In this document: piece after piece, positions 1-11,756 of the stretch
Layout of the letters: every line of letters begins with the position of its first letter
Numbering within the stretch: the first letter of the stretch is position 1
DNA from: Voacanga thouarsii
Taxonomy: Eukaryota; Streptophyta; Magnoliopsida; Gentianales; Apocynaceae
Assembly: GCA_026120185.1 (NCBI GenBank)
Contig: JANUWF010001659.1
Coordinates: forward strand, 1,550,001-1,614,000
DNA: 64,000 nt
Direction of reading: 5' to 3'
The notes under the pieces: model-generated
The model's input: only the letters and a program-made list of their open reading frames with translations
Databases searched by the model: none
Told to the model about the DNA's origin: nothing
Made by a program: the position numbers and the translations under genes

Positions 1-690
1 AAAATGGAGTACTTCACAACTTTTTAGCAGCTAAAACACCTCAATAAAATGGTGTTGTTGAGAGGAAAAATTGAATTTTACAAGAAATGGCTAGATCCAT
101 GATTTGTGAAAACTCCTTTCCAAAATACTTTTGAGCTGAAGCTGTTAATACAGCATGCTATATTGTAAACCGAGTAATGTTGAGACTATTTTTGAGAAAA
201 ACACCCTTTGAACTTATATTTGACAAAAATCAATCAATCTCCTATTTTAAAGTATTCGGCTGCAAATGTTTTGTCCTCAATACCCAATACAATCTTGGAA
301 AATTTGATAGCAAATCCTATGAGGCTATATTTCTTAAATATTCTTCCAATGAAAAAGCACATAGAGTGTACAATAAAAGAACTCTATGTGTGGAAGAATC
401 CGTTCATGCCGTTTTTTATGAATATAACATTTATTCTCCAAAGAAAGATGATGATGATGTAAGAGGTTCAAAGGAAGTAAGGAAAGAACAATACAAAGCA
501 CCACTGCTAGATACTTATGCAAAAGAAGAAAAAATCAAAGAACAACAAGCTAAAAGGAAAGGCAACAAATTAAAGAATCCATGGATAAAAAATTACCCAA
601 GGATTAGAAATATAAAACTGGTCATCCGAAAGAACAAATCATTGATGATCCAAGCTATGGAGTCAAAACTAGACAGTATTTCATAGATCA
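1..690 (+). pseudogene. Copia A (Sirevirus-like) integrase, C-terminal part
   Basis: This is the end of a Ty1/copia integrase; its start is left of the window. At about 30-75 the reading resembles the block around the third catalytic residue (TPQ-stop-NGVVERKN), which has an in-frame stop. An open stretch from 177 to 686 carries the copia integrase tail, with the motif VFGCKCFVLN and then a charged, lysine-rich linker. Family knowledge: integrase joins cDNA ends to target DNA. Several stops before position 177 rule out function. It runs on the same strand into reverse transcriptase and RNase H, as in copia pol. Confidence 0.85.
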
Positions 691-699
691 CTTTGCTCT

Positions 700-1702
700 A
701 CTCTCAAGTATAGAACATAATTGTATTGGTGTAGCACTGTATGATGAATTTTGGATAATTTCTATGCAAGAAGAACTAAACCAATTTGAAAGAAATTAAG
801 TTTGGAAACTTATCCCTAGATCACTTGATCATCCGGTTATTGGTACTAAGTAGGTATTTGCAAACAAACTTGATGAAAATAGAGCTATCACTAGAAATAA
901 AGCTAGACTGAATACCTAAGGATTCAATCAGGAAGAGGGCATTGATTATGATGAGACATTTTCTCCCATTGCTAGATTAGAATCTATAAGAATGCTTCTT
1001 ACCTTTCCTTCCTTCAAAAATTTTATGCTTTACCAAATGGATGTTAAGAGTGCATTTCTAAATGGTTTCATTGAGGAGGAGGTGTATGTAGAACAAACTC
1101 CAGGTTTTATTCATGAGTATTTTCCAAATTATGTTTTCAAACTTTCGAAAGCTCTTTATAGTTTAAAACAAGCCCCTCAAGCTTGGTATGAAAGGCTTAG
1201 TGGATTCCTGCTTTCAAAAGGGTTCTCAAGAGAGTTGATCGATACCATATTGTTTATCAAATAAAATAAATTTGGTGATCTCCTTATTGCTCAAATTTAT
1301 ATTGATAATATCATTTTTGGTGCCACTAATGATTCTTTGTGCAAGATATTTGTTAAGACAATGCAGCAAGAATTCGACATAAGCATGATGGGAGAACTAA
1401 ACTTCTTTCTCGGACCGCATATTAAACAAACCAAGGATGAAATCTTCATAAATCAAGCCAAGTATGCCAAGGAACTGCTCAAAAGGTTTGGTATGAACGA
1501 AGCCAAAGAAATCTGCACACCTATAAGTACTTCCATTAAACTTGACAGAGATGAAAATGGTAAGAAGGTAGATGAACATAAGTATAAATGTATAATTGGA
1601 AGCTTACTCTATCTCACTGCTAGCCGACCAGATATTATGTTTTTAGTTTGTCTTTGTGCCCAATTTCAATCATGTCCAAAGGAATCACACTATGTGCAGT
1701 AA
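700..1702 (+). pseudogene. Copia A reverse transcriptase
   Basis: Copia-type reverse transcriptase, which copies element RNA into DNA. Visible blocks, in order, are EEGIDYDETFSPIAR near 935, YQMDVKSAFLNG near 1030, LKQAPQAWYERL near 1165, the active-site block near 1300, and the thumb motif GSLLYLTASRPDI near 1600. The active-site block reads YIDN instead of the family's YVDD, so the second catalytic aspartate is changed. In-frame stops occur at about 797, 850, 916 and 1261. These make it a decayed pol segment between integrase and RNase H. Confidence 0.9.
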
Positions 1703-2241
1703 AACGCATCATTCGATATCTAATTAGCACATATGATTATAGCTTATAGTATCCTCATACTAGCTCATTTAATCTTAAAGGATATACCAATGCGAATTAT
1801 GCGAGCTATAAAATGGAAAGAAAAAGTACAAGTGGCCATTATCAATTTCTTGGACACTCTCTAGTATCATAGCACAGCAAGAAGCAAGCATGTGTATCCT
1901 TATCCACAACCGAGGCCAAATATATTGTAGCTAGAAGCTACTGCACACAAATTTTGTGGATGAAAAATACATTACTTGATTTTGGTCTTAATTTTAACTG
2001 TGTACCTATATTATGTGACAATACACGTGCTATCAATCTAACTAAGAATCATGTTCAACATTCTAGGACCAAGCATATAGAAGTTAAACATCATTTTATC
2101 CATGATCATGTGCTTAAAGACAATATGTGTGTTGAATATATTTTAACTGATGAACAACTCGCCGATATATTTACAAAACCTCTGGCCGAAGAAAGATTCA
2201 ACAATCTAAGAAGAGGTTTGGGAATTACAAAAATCATATGA
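1703..2241 (+). pseudogene. Copia A RNase H
   Basis: The RNase H domain closing the copia polyprotein; it degrades the RNA strand during reverse transcription. The blocks GYTNANYA, KKQACVSLSTTEAKYI, CDNTRAI and HSRTKHIEVKHHF are readable. The end, DEQLADIFTKPL followed by a short tail and stop at 2241, is typical of copia pol. The last 95 codons, from 1954, are open. Upstream stops at about 1750 and 1869 break the frame. Confidence 0.9.
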
Positions 2242-2651
2242 CTGACTTGTTTGCACAAGATTTTTTTTATTTTGCAGAACCACTAAAGACAAAGCTTTTG
2301 GACGTAGCATTTCAGTCTAAAACTCACCTCCGAAACGTATCCCTGAAGAAGTTTCGTTTTGATGTATATTTCGGAGCGGGCCTTAATCCAAAACGGAATC
2401 ACCTTTGATCGTATTTCCTTTTAAAATAGCTGCTTCCATATTTTCATTTTTGAATTTCAAAATGCTTGCGCTTTTCTCAATACACCTTTTTGAAATCTCT
2501 GATTAAAGTGGATTTTTTAATGTACTTGAGTGTACTTCTACCACAACTTTCTAGGTACTCACAAAGGACTTTCTCTCCCTCCTCTCTTCCGAACTCTAGA
2601 ACCGACAATTCTTCACTCCTTCTTCCTCAAACCTTCATCAATATAATGTAA
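2242..2651 (+). other. Spacer between copia A pol and the env-like ORF
   Basis: About 400 bases between the end of pol and the next open frame. A short open stretch at 2466-2651 ends in a stop just before the long ORF and may be a broken start of it. I see no other gene. Confidence 0.5.
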
Positions 2652-3467
2652 ATGGTGATTATGTTAGCATTAGCTGAAGGAAGACAAATAAGTTTTAGGT
2701 TCTTGGCTACCAAGTTGGTGTTGCAGACAAGAAACACCTCTAGTAAGGTACTGCCATATGGAAATTTGTTAACAAAAGTGTTCAGACATTTTGATGTTAA
2801 TTTAAATTTAGTCCCTTCTGCATCCTCAAAAATGAATGTATACTGCTTTGAGTCTTTTGAGTGCATGGGATATGTGAGATTGGAAAATGAATGGAAGCTG
2901 CTCCGTAATGCAGATTATGATGAAAGGGAAAGAATGTTAAAAGTAAAAGCTAAAGACAAGAATGCCCCTTCTGTTGGAGCTAAAAGAAAAATTAAGGTAG
3001 AACCTCAAGAAGAATCCTCTGCCAAAAGGAAAGAGCGGGCTCAGGACAAAGGATTATCTAAAAGCATTTTGGATGCCATCAATTCTCTGGGCGTTAAATT
3101 GGATGGCCTTAACTTAGAAACTCAAACTCTTGGAAATAGATTGACTGTTATGGAAGAGAAGGCAAGAACAGATGAACTGGTGTCTACTCTGTCAGCACCT
3201 TCTCCAGTAAAGGAAAACGTAGAGAAAACAGTCCCCGAGGAAGAAACTACAGGAGAACAAACTATTGAGGAAGTGACGGTTACTACGCACGACAAAGAAA
3301 AATTCCCACATCAGAAAGATGTAGCACCCCCTACCCCCTCTGAACCTTGTGTCTTATCTGGGAAGAGACAGAAACATGTTATGGTTAAGAGGAAATCAAG
3401 TAGGATTGCTGGACAACACTCTAGAAAAGGTATCGGGTCAAAGATTGAAATAGTTCACATCTCCTAA
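2652..3467 (+). CDS. Env-like / plant transposon protein ORF of copia A
   Basis: A 271-codon open frame downstream of copia pol, where Sireviruses carry a so-called env-like ORF. Residues about 30-55 contain LPYGNLLTKVFRHF, matching in my memory the 'putative plant transposon protein' domain that accompanies Sireviruses. The rest is hydrophilic: a lysine-rich segment (about 95-135), a predicted coiled-coil-like stretch (about 140-175), an acidic Pro/Thr segment, and a basic end with KRKSSRIAG. I see no signal peptide or clear membrane segment, so a true envelope role is not supported. The N-terminus may be truncated, because the 2466-2651 open stretch is separated from it by one stop. It is the best-preserved frame of this element. 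Its function is unknown. Confidence 0.7.
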   Translation: MVIMLALAEGRQISFRFLATKLVLQTRNTSSKVLPYGNLLTKVFRHFDVNLNLVPSASSKMNVYCFESFECMGYVRLENEWKLLRNADYDERERMLKVKAKDKNAPSVGAKRKIKVEPQEESSAKRKERAQDKGLSKSILDAINSLGVKLDGLNLETQTLGNRLTVMEEKARTDELVSTLSAPSPVKENVEKTVPEEETTGEQTIEEVTVTTHDKEKFPHQKDVAPPTPSEPCVLSGKRQKHVMVKRKSSRIAGQHSRKGIGSKIEIVHIS

Positions 3468-4910
3468 GGAACCAGATTAGTAGACTGCACTCCAGCCGAC
3501 CTCTACCCAGACTGAAATCAATTATCATTGATATCTTGAACAATTTTGAATTCCCATTTTTAGCATCTAAACAATTTATTTTCTATCTTTTAACTAATAT
3601 CTCTGCTCAACTTTTGAATGCTTCATATCTATATATATACTTTTCACTGCTTCATTTATATTGCTCTTCATTTTGATTGATGACAAAAAGGGAGAAAAAT
3701 GATAATTGGATTGTGATTGTTGTGCCTGCCCGTTATGCTGGATAAATTACTGATTGTGATTGGGTAAGTGCTGATTTCGCTAGCTGTGTTGTGATTGTTA
3801 TACTGATCAGGGAAGAATGGCGAAAATTTAATTGTACACCTATTTGGTATTGTGCTATGCTTTATGGGGCTAATTGTTAATAATGCACTGATGATTAATT
3901 GATTGACTGTCTTTGAGTAGTAAACTAACAACAGTGAACTTTTGTGCTTTGAATTGATGTTCTGCACTAAAATGTTGTCTCTGAAAATGGTTAAGGTCTT
4001 GTGATTCTCTCTAGGAAATTCATGACAAGATTTGGATAAACTGCATGCTGTGAAAATTTTAATGATTTATGATCTGAGATCTCAGTTTTCTAATGTCCAA
4101 AAAGGACACCAGTTTGATATCCTATTTGTCATCAAAAGTGCTCTCTTCAGGAATAAAGGTATCATTGAGACTAGAGTTGTTGGTAATTTTTTTTTTTTTT
4201 TAAGTTATTGATATGATTATGTGATATATTCATTGATAAAAATCTCAGATAGTTAGGATAGCTATTTTGATATCTCTTATTGCATAATACTTTCCTTAAT
4301 GACTAAAACTCTTTGAGAAAACTAGGACGGATCAAAATTTCTGAAAACCCATTATCTCCTGCATTATGACAAGGGGAGTTTTGGACACATTCTCTTGATC
4401 CAAAAGTCCAATCCAAAAATGAATTCTTTGGACACATAGTTTTGACATCCAAAACCTAAACTCTGAAAAGTTCCATACTCTCCTTCACCTAGTTTTGGAT
4501 GCACATTTTGGACGTCCAAAGGTTGACTCCAGTTTTCTCTCATACTTTACAGATATTTATATATGCACACATTAAGGGGGAGCATCTCATCTTATGATTT
4601 ATTTGCTATACCTTCTTTTTACACATGTTTATACAATTGTTAAACTACTATTCTTTTAAAGAATAGTCGTGTGATGGAAGGGAGGAGGATATGGAGGTAG
4701 GTTGGGCCATAGGCTCATGGAGCCATGTTTGTGAGTATATGCCTAAATTTCTTATCTTAATCTCATAAGATCTCTTTGAGTCCTATAAATAGAGATTACA
4801 CTTCAATGAAAAATATTCTTAGTTCTCTTGGTCTAAACATGTGCATACTGTACATATCATTATTATATCACAATCCCATCAAGTTTGTCATCACTCAAAA
4901 AGGGGGAGAT
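3468..4910 (+). other. Copia A 3' untranslated region with three polypurine tracts
   Basis: Long non-coding stretch between the env-like ORF and the 3' LTR. Polypurine tracts lie at 3685-3699, 4574-4582 and 4897-4910, the last directly abutting the LTR. Repeated purine tracts of this kind are a Sirevirus hallmark and prime plus-strand synthesis. Between them are many short motifs around TTTGGAC and TCCAAAA, plus a T-run at 4187-4201. Confidence 0.8.
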
Positions 4911-7125
4911 TGTTAGCCCTAAGGGCGGTCTCCTGTGTTTTGACTTATTACAAACAATAATGAGGACTAACATATGTGATCTACCTATTATAGGACATGT
5001 TTGACTTCATGTAATACCCCACATTTTACTTTCAAATGGCTACTATTTGTAATAGGATGAGGATTTATATCAATGACCAAAACAAAAGTTGATCAGTGTA
5101 ATGAGACGAATATTTTGGTATGATAATACTTGGGCAGGACATGGACGTAATTATTGGATTTGTTCTACCCGCACCCTAAATCTTCGAAAGGCTACTATTA
5201 TTAATAAAATAAGAATTTGAGGGTACATTGAGCAGACAAACTGATTAGTGTGATGAAACACGCATTTTGGTGTGAATTATGCTATTGGGGTATCGGGGGC
5301 AATTTTGTCATTTTAACCACACTCGTGACTTTGGCCGCAAATTTGATCAAGTAGAGAATGAATTGAAGAATTTAAGTATTTCCAATGGATTTAGTGAAAT
5401 TTTTAAAGTTGAATGGTGAAGTAAAATATTTTTCCGTTCCGGATCTGATTTTAGTCACTTTTGAAGAAAATTCTAAAATTCAGTCGACATTAAGACAAGC
5501 GGCGTAATATGATTGGAGGATGAAAACAAGTGTTAAAATACCATTGGGGAAGTAAGATATTTGTGGGATTGTTTTATTTCAAAAGCTTATTCAATAAGAT
5601 TATTAATTAAGAAAATTAATTAAATCAACCAATAGGAAAATGGTTGAAATTGAATAGCACATAAAGGTTGACTTTGTGACCAATCTTGGTCACAATTTGG
5701 ACCAAGAAGTCCAAGAAAGTGGTGGTGGAAAATGGTTGAAGAAGAGCTTGAATTTTGGTACAATGAAGGAAGAAAAGAAAGGAGAAAATAAAAGAAAAAT
5801 AAGAGATTTTGCAAAAACTTTCAAAGGAAGATTTTGACCATTTAATGAATTACTTGACCATGTGATTTTGATCATGAGAATGGTGGTGGAAGCTGTATTT
5901 TAACAGCTAAAAATGGACAGAAAGTATAAGAAAGAAGAAAGAAAGAAGAGAGGAAGAAAAAGGAAAGAAAAGCTAGAGAAAATTGAGAGAAAAAGGAAAA
6001 AGAGAAAGAAAGCATTTCAAGAAGAGAAAAAGAAAGGACCTTGGAGCATTTTCAGCCTAGAGAAATCAATAAACAAAGTAAAAGTCTATGTTTCATGAAT
6101 TAAAGTTGAAGTGTGAAGAATAAGGATTGTTTTTATATGAATTTTATTGAGAAAATTCATATGAATTGTGATTTATGTTTAGAAAATATCTATGTTTTAG
6201 GATTGTTGTATTTGCTCTGCATGGTGGCACCTTTGGAGGCATGTATGCTGGGTTTTATATGATGTTTGAAGGTGTTTTGAAGATGATTTAAAGAGTCATT
6301 CGTGGCTACTAAAATGGAAGAAGGAAATAAGATAACAAATGGTATAATTGTTGAAGAAAATGGAATATTGTTGTTATTATTCAAAGTTGTTGGTTTTGTA
6401 GTCGTTTAAACATGAAAGGTACTGATTGTGCATGACTGGAATCAAGAAGGATTATATTATGTTTAGATGATAAACAAAGGATTGTAATGATTAAACGACT
6501 TATGTGTGAGATAGGAAAGAAAAGAGAATGGATTAAGTGAAGGAAAGGAACAAAACAGAAATTCTGTTTTGGAAGAATTTCGTGCAGCTCTGAAGAGGTA
6601 ATAAACTGAACAATATGGCTGGTTGTTTTGGAACCCCATAACATGAAACTTGTAGCTAAATGTCTTAGGATATTTTTGGGACCAATTTGGCATGATTTGG
6701 AGTTGTGAATAAAAATTTATGATATAAATACCAAAGGTTGTCATTTCAGTTACGGGATTGAAGTACTGAGATATTATGGACAGAACTGAATGAAACAAAA
6801 AGGGAAATGAATATTTTGTGAATTGGAAATCATCAAGGATGATCTTGAGGACATTTTGGAATTATTTCGGCATCAATCGGAGTTGTAGGTTGAAAGTTAT
6901 GTTCAAAACAAAATCATGTGTCAAAGCAGCAAAATTCCGGAATTTTGCTTAGAAAATGGTTAAAATTAAGAATGGTCAATTATGTGATTTTGGATGAAAT
7001 AAATAGGAAATATGAAGTGAATCCCTTGTATATAAAGGGATTAAGGATGTGGAAAGAGGAAAACGAAAGAATCAAACAAATGATGCAAAAACGACGACAA
7101 CGGAAATTGAACGTTTTCCTTGACC

Positions 7126-7250
7126 GTCGGCTAACCGTCGGCCCGTTGGCTAAACATCGGTTGGACGTCGGCTACCCATCGGACACGTCGGTTGGACGTC
7201 GGCTACCCATCGGACACGCCGGCTGGACGTCAGCTACTCGTCGGCTATTT
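7126..7250 (+). repeat. GC-rich 31-bp tandem repeat
   Basis: Two near-identical 31-bp units at 7158-7188 and 7189-7219 differ at the last base. A diverged third unit follows at 7220-7250 and partial copies precede from 7126. Each unit carries GTCGGCTACCCATCGG. The block is far richer in GC than the surrounding LTR. Confidence 0.85.
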
Positions 7251-7629
7251 TTCGGCCGAACACGATTTGACCCAAAAAAATAATATTTTGTGTAGGTTTG
7301 TTAGTAAACGGGCAACAAAACGTTGAAAATAGTGGAAACGATGGTTGAACGACCATAAACGGAAAGAGTTTAGTTAGGACACGTGGTGAGTCCCTTGGAT
7401 TTCTAAAACCCTTCTGAAAGCTAGTGTCCATTGTTTTTCCATGAAATGCTATGTTTTATACCATTTTGGAAATCCTTGAATATGCTTAAGGTTTATCTAA
7501 GCAAGAATTATTCTTATGCCACTTTGGGCTCAAATGAACTTCATATTTGGCTTGGAAACCTTAATGGATGATTTAAGCATGAATTTCTGAATTTAGACTT
7601 TTTTGGATTAAATATTTGGGATTTTTGAA

Positions 7630-8040
7630 AATTGGTAAATTTTGGAATTGGGTATTCATAAATTGACAAGAATGCCCTTATTGGAACATTTTATGGAAAT
7701 ATATTTGGAAACTTTGAATCTAATCCTCTTTTGAGATTAGAATTTTAGATTTCTTGAAATGAGTTCCTTTTGGAATTGGGTATTTGGAAAATGATTCAAA
7801 TGTCCTTATTGGAATGTTTATGAAAACTTTTGGAATCGGGTATACGGTAAATGACCGAAACACCCTTATTGGAACTTTTGTGAATACTTTTCAAATCGAG
7901 TAAGGATAATATAACCCAAATACCCTTGAAAAGTCTTTTGGAATCGGGTATGGATAAAATGACTTGAATACCCTTGGAAAATGACTTTTGTAATCGAGTA
8001 CGGGAAAAACGACCCGAATACTCTTGGAAACATTTTTTGA
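7630..8040 (+). repeat. Degenerate ~55-60 bp tandem repeat with hairpin units
   Basis: At least six diverged copies of a unit reading roughly TTTTGGAATCGGGTAT, about 12 bases, then GAATACCCTTGGAAA. Copies begin near 7632, 7760, 7826, 7876, 7926 and 7984. In the better copies GGGTAT and ATACCC face each other and could pair as a short hairpin. The block lies inside the solo LTR. Confidence 0.65.
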
Positions 8041-8639
8041 TATATGAATAGAACTCTTTATTCTATTTCAACATAATTTTGGAAAATGATCTCTCATGAT
8101 GGGATTGACTTTTGAAAAATGACTTTTGATCCCTGAAATTGTTTTGTTGGCCTAATATGCCATGGAATAAATTTATTAGCTCTACGGAGCATATGTGAAT
8201 CAGGATCAGACTTGCAAGTCAATGGAATTAAATTTTGGAAAATGTGATTTTACCCCAAAAATGTTTTGATTTAAAAATCTTGTGGGATCAAATAACCCTC
8301 TGGCCTGATCAGTCAGAAAAGGTTGGTATTGGTAACGTTGAATACTTAACAAGGACTTTGATCTTTGTACTAGCTCATGTTAAAGATAGACGACCCCAAG
8401 TAACCTAGCTAGTTCTGGGGATTGTCTTACTCCAAACAAGGCGACAGGACATTGAGATGAGTCGTCCTGGTTAGCCATTTTGCACCTGACAATTGCTGCG
8501 TCTGCGAGCGCTTCTTGATTTTGAGTCATTCACTAGATGCCAGGCGAGGACACTCGGCACGTTTGACTTCTTGCTACCTCGATGGTGATTGACGTCAGGA
8601 TTGGGACCCCTAGCTTACGGTAGCAAGTAAAAGATTTTT

Positions 8640-8835
8640 CCAGCGATACACGGATTGAGTACTATAGGCCGCAGTCTCAATACAATGACATGGTACACGT
8701 TGGTGTGCTTATCCGGCAAAGCACGGATCAAGTACTGGAGGCTGCGGTCTCAATAAGATGACACGATGCAAGTCGGTGTACTTATCTAGCAATGCACGGT
8801 TAAGTGCTGCAAGGCGGAGACCTTAGCACAATAAG
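8640..8835 (+). repeat. ~75-bp tandem repeat, about 2.5 copies
   Basis: Successive units share CACGGAT-AAGTACT, GGCTGCGGTCTCAATA, GATGACA and GGTGTACTTATC. They start near 8642, 8716 and 8790, and the third is the most diverged. They lie near the 3' end of the solo LTR. Confidence 0.75.
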
Positions 8836-10655
8836 ATCGTGATGCCGAAATGAAGCCTTATGAGCTTTGCATACAGGCCGACCTTTTGTTGGAGAAGTGC
8901 CTGTGATTTGGAAATTGGGGCAATATTTTGAAATTGAAATATAGTTTTCCAAAAATGATTGAGTTCTGAATAAACTCTTCGTTAAAGAGTTTTGGAATCG
9001 TTTCCAGTGAACAAATGATATGCTATTCCACAAAAGTTTTATGTACTCTATCTCTTTGATAAAGCACTAGCACACACGAGATTCACTGGGTGATTTTTCA
9101 CTCGCACGTGTTTTTCATCTCACCTTTTTGTAAGATCCGGAGTTGAGCAGACCTATGGACAGAGGACGATACCACAATAATAGCAAAATAGGTTCGGACA
9201 TTTCTCTTTTGGATAATGTACCTTATTGCCAATGTTGAATGGAAATTTTCATGTATGAGATTCTTTATTATATATGTGCACGTGACCATCAGTATGGGTT
9301 GTTGTATGGATCTAGACCTTACATACTCTATTAGTTTTTTTTTTTCCCCCCGTTATAAAAAACCCTTGTCTGGGTAACTAGATAGGGCGACACCCAATGT
9401 TGATATGCTTCCGTTATTACCTTTAGTAGGGGTGTTACACCATAGGTCTTCCATGGCATTCAAATAGGATTTAAGCAACTCTTGAAGCTATAGAATCCAA
9501 AAATAGAAAATCAAGAAGAAGATCAAGCTTGAAAGGTTGCAAACAAAAGAATCCGTTGTGGAGGAACCTTAGACTAGGAATCCTTGTTAAAGTATCTCTC
9601 TGTGTAAATTCCTATATCTTCTTTACCTTTTGATTCAGTTTAATTCCATTGAGAAATACTAAAATAAAAGATTTCAAAGTTTTAAAATCTTCAAAATTTT
9701 GGATTGAGCGTTTTAGATGACCTTACATCCAGAAGCTACGTCCAAAACTATGTGAACAGTATCAAGTCGATTATACCTGAAAAAGTGCCAGTTTAGACTT
9801 ACTTTTTGGATGCACCATCATCCAAAACATAAGTCCAAAACGCTGGTAAATCTGACAGCAAAAAATAGTCGTTTTATAGTCATTGGTGCTTTACTTTATG
9901 ACTTTATATAAAGCTTCTAAATTCGATTTGAAAGTAGATTTTTATCCTATCCTTCTAAGAAATACTCTTGCTCTATAGTAAAAAAAAATCTCCTTTATCA
10001 AAGTACTTCAAAGTGAAATCAAATTGTGTCTTAAAGGTAAAAGTGTTTATGCCTATTCTTGGTGCGTATCTGCTCAAAGAAATGAGCCATTTTTGTTTCA
10101 TTTAACTTCAATCATCTTTATGTATCAAGGTTACGGTGTAAAACCCATTTGGGGTGAACCTTGATTTGTTGGTTGGTTGAGAGGTTTTGGAAAAAACCAA
10201 GTGTGGTGATCTTCTCTTGTATTTGGTGCAGATTGATTCCATTGAGTTGGGTAAATGAAATCTAGTTGAAAATCCTTAAGTGTTAGCTTAAGGTAGTGGA
10301 TGTAGATCTTGGTAAATCGAACCACTATAAATTTCGTGTCATATTTCTCTGTATTTATTTTTAGCATTTATTTTCGAATAAACCTACAAATCGTCCCAGC
10401 TCAAAATTTCTTAGTTCCTTAAAGAAATCTTTAAAGGTATTCACCAACCCATTTTCAATCCAGCATTAATTGCATTGTGCATCTTACCTCAGTTTACATC
10501 TAGATATTTCTCAAAGTCATTCTGAAAGGCTCTCTCTGTTGCAAGTATTGTTGATCAAAACTTGAAGAACATTTCTATTCTTCAAAATAGATTTTTTGAA
10601 AAAATTTAGTTTACCAAAAACCTTATTCACCCCCCTCTAAGATTTTTCAAATGTT

Positions 10656-11337
10656 TTGAAAACTAAATGGTTAAAATATTATTTAGATATACATGATATT
10701 AATTTAGTAACTGCTGTTCTTGATCCGCTTATGAGAATTGAGGGTTTAGAAGAATATCTTACTAATTATTATGATTCTTTATTTTCTAAATATAATATTG
10801 AAGATAATGATAATAGTGATAATAGTACTCAAGATATTACATGTCCTCCTAATATTTTTCGTATAATAGTTAACGTAAGAAATATTCTTCACGACTTATA
10901 TTATGAATATTCTAGAAGGTATGGTGGGGCTATCCAAAAAACTTAAGGTATTGATATTCCGATATCCGGATCATCAAAAATTAACTATGTAAGTAAGATG
11001 ATGGTAGAAAAGTCAAAACAACCAAGAGGATCTTCAAGTTCCATAGCGGAACTTGAATTATAGCTAACTTATTATTTGAAGTGGAATAAAACAGGTGAAA
11101 GATTTGATATCTTCAAGTGGTGGAGAGAAAATTAGAGCAAATTTCCTATTGTAGCACTAATTTCTAAGGAGATTCTTGTTGTTCCCATTTCAACTTTTAT
11201 GCTAAAATAAGCCTTTAGTGCTAGAGGAAACATTTTGAGTGAAACTCGCTCAAGAATGGCACCGGAAGTTTTTGAAGTTCAAGCATGTTTAGATTATTGG
11301 ATTAGGGCTAAAAATCGTCAACAAGATAATGTGTAGC
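10656..11337 (+). pseudogene. hAT transposase, C-terminal half (broken)
   Basis: The reading contains VTAVLDPLMRIEGLEEYL, the hAT transposase block with the 'LDPR' signature (here LDPL), then a region ending VRNILHDLYYEYSRRYGG. A second, interrupted segment near 11080-11300 has FDIFKWW, FPIVALISKEIL and a block like AFSARGNILSETRSRMAPE. This matches the hAT C-terminal dimerisation region. Stops occur at about 10945, 11060, 11133 and 11207. The 5' half is missing because copia A's LTR ends directly upstream, so the Sirevirus probably inserted in this gene. No function remains. Confidence 0.85.
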
Positions 11338-11756
11338 CAGATCTTAATAAATTTTTGAACATAGACACGGAAAGAACTACAGCAACCGAAAGTTAAGACC
11401 ATTAAAGGTTAAAAAAAAGTTAAAAGGTAAGAGAATTACGAGAGCTTTAATTCCTCTATACCCTAAGAGGATATATAAGCAGCTTTTTATAAAATTAAAA
11501 TTAAGTTCAAGCTCTTTTTTAATGTATTTTATGTTTGTAACTTTTTTAACTTATTTTTCATACTTTTTATACTTTTTTTGAAATAAAATTTTCAAAAAAA
11601 AAACCGCCAAATCGGAAGTTGGCCAACTGCAATCGTAACCGCCAAACCGTGAAACCGGGATTGAAAGTTTAAGGTTGAGGTTTACCATTTTGGCCAACTG
11701 TTAACTGGAGGTTGACCAATTGCCAACCGAAGGTTTGTCAACCGTAGCCATGCCTA
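11338..11756 (+). mobile_element. 3' end of the hAT element with terminal inverted repeat
   Basis: A non-coding tail follows the transposase: AT-rich to about 11600, then rich in AACCG and CCAAC motifs. It ends with CCGTAGCCATGCCTA at 11742-11756. Read inward on the minus strand this is TAGGCATGGCTACGG, the shape of a hAT terminal repeat. The partner end and the left target duplication lie outside the window; the right flank begins ATCAAAAG. Confidence 0.7.

Larger units (their letters stand above)
5010..9439 (+). mobile_element. Solo Ty3/gypsy-type LTR, 4.4 kb, inside the copia A LTR
   Basis: It starts TGTAATACCCC and ends GGGGTGTTACA. The last 110 bases, with GTTATAAA, a CCCTTGTC block, GGGCGACA and the GTGTTACA end, resemble the 3' end of the Tekay-type LTR ending at 61959. 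It is a related but distinct family in plus orientation. No gag, pol, primer site or purine tract lies inside, so I call it a solo LTR. The five bases on either side (CTTCA and CCATA) are not a clean duplication. The paralogous LTR at 56950 has no comparable insert, which supports the insertion. Short open frames inside are not genes. Confidence 0.7.
4911..10649 (+). mobile_element. 3' LTR of copia A (Sirevirus-like), split by a gypsy LTR
   Basis: It begins TGTTAGCCCT directly after the polypurine tract. It is interrupted at 5009 by the element 5010-9439 and resumes at about 9440. The same LTR type occurs at 56857-57790 and aligns through both halves here, which shows where the interruption lies. 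The right edge is placed at a CA at 10648-10649, after the C-rich stretch ending CTCTAAG; this edge is inferred. Without the insertion the LTR is about 1.3 kb. The matching 5' LTR is outside the window. Confidence 0.75.

Noticed and set aside
3668..3967. 99-codon minus-strand open frame in the copia A 3' region
   Set aside because: No domain; it overlaps Sirevirus purine-tract sequence and its composition follows AT-rich repeats.
5913..6098. Lys/Arg/Glu-rich open frame
   Set aside because: It is a purine-rich low-complexity tract (AAGAAAGAA-like) inside a solo LTR; the composition alone keeps it open.
6918..7283. 121-codon plus-strand open frame
   Set aside because: Its second half is the translation of the 31-bp tandem repeat; the first half has no recognisable domain and sits in a solo LTR.
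5005..9444. A perfect target duplication for the 5010-9439 LTR
   Set aside because: The flanks CTTCA and CCATA agree at only two of five positions, so I do not claim one, although the insertion itself is supported by the uninterrupted paralogue near 56950.
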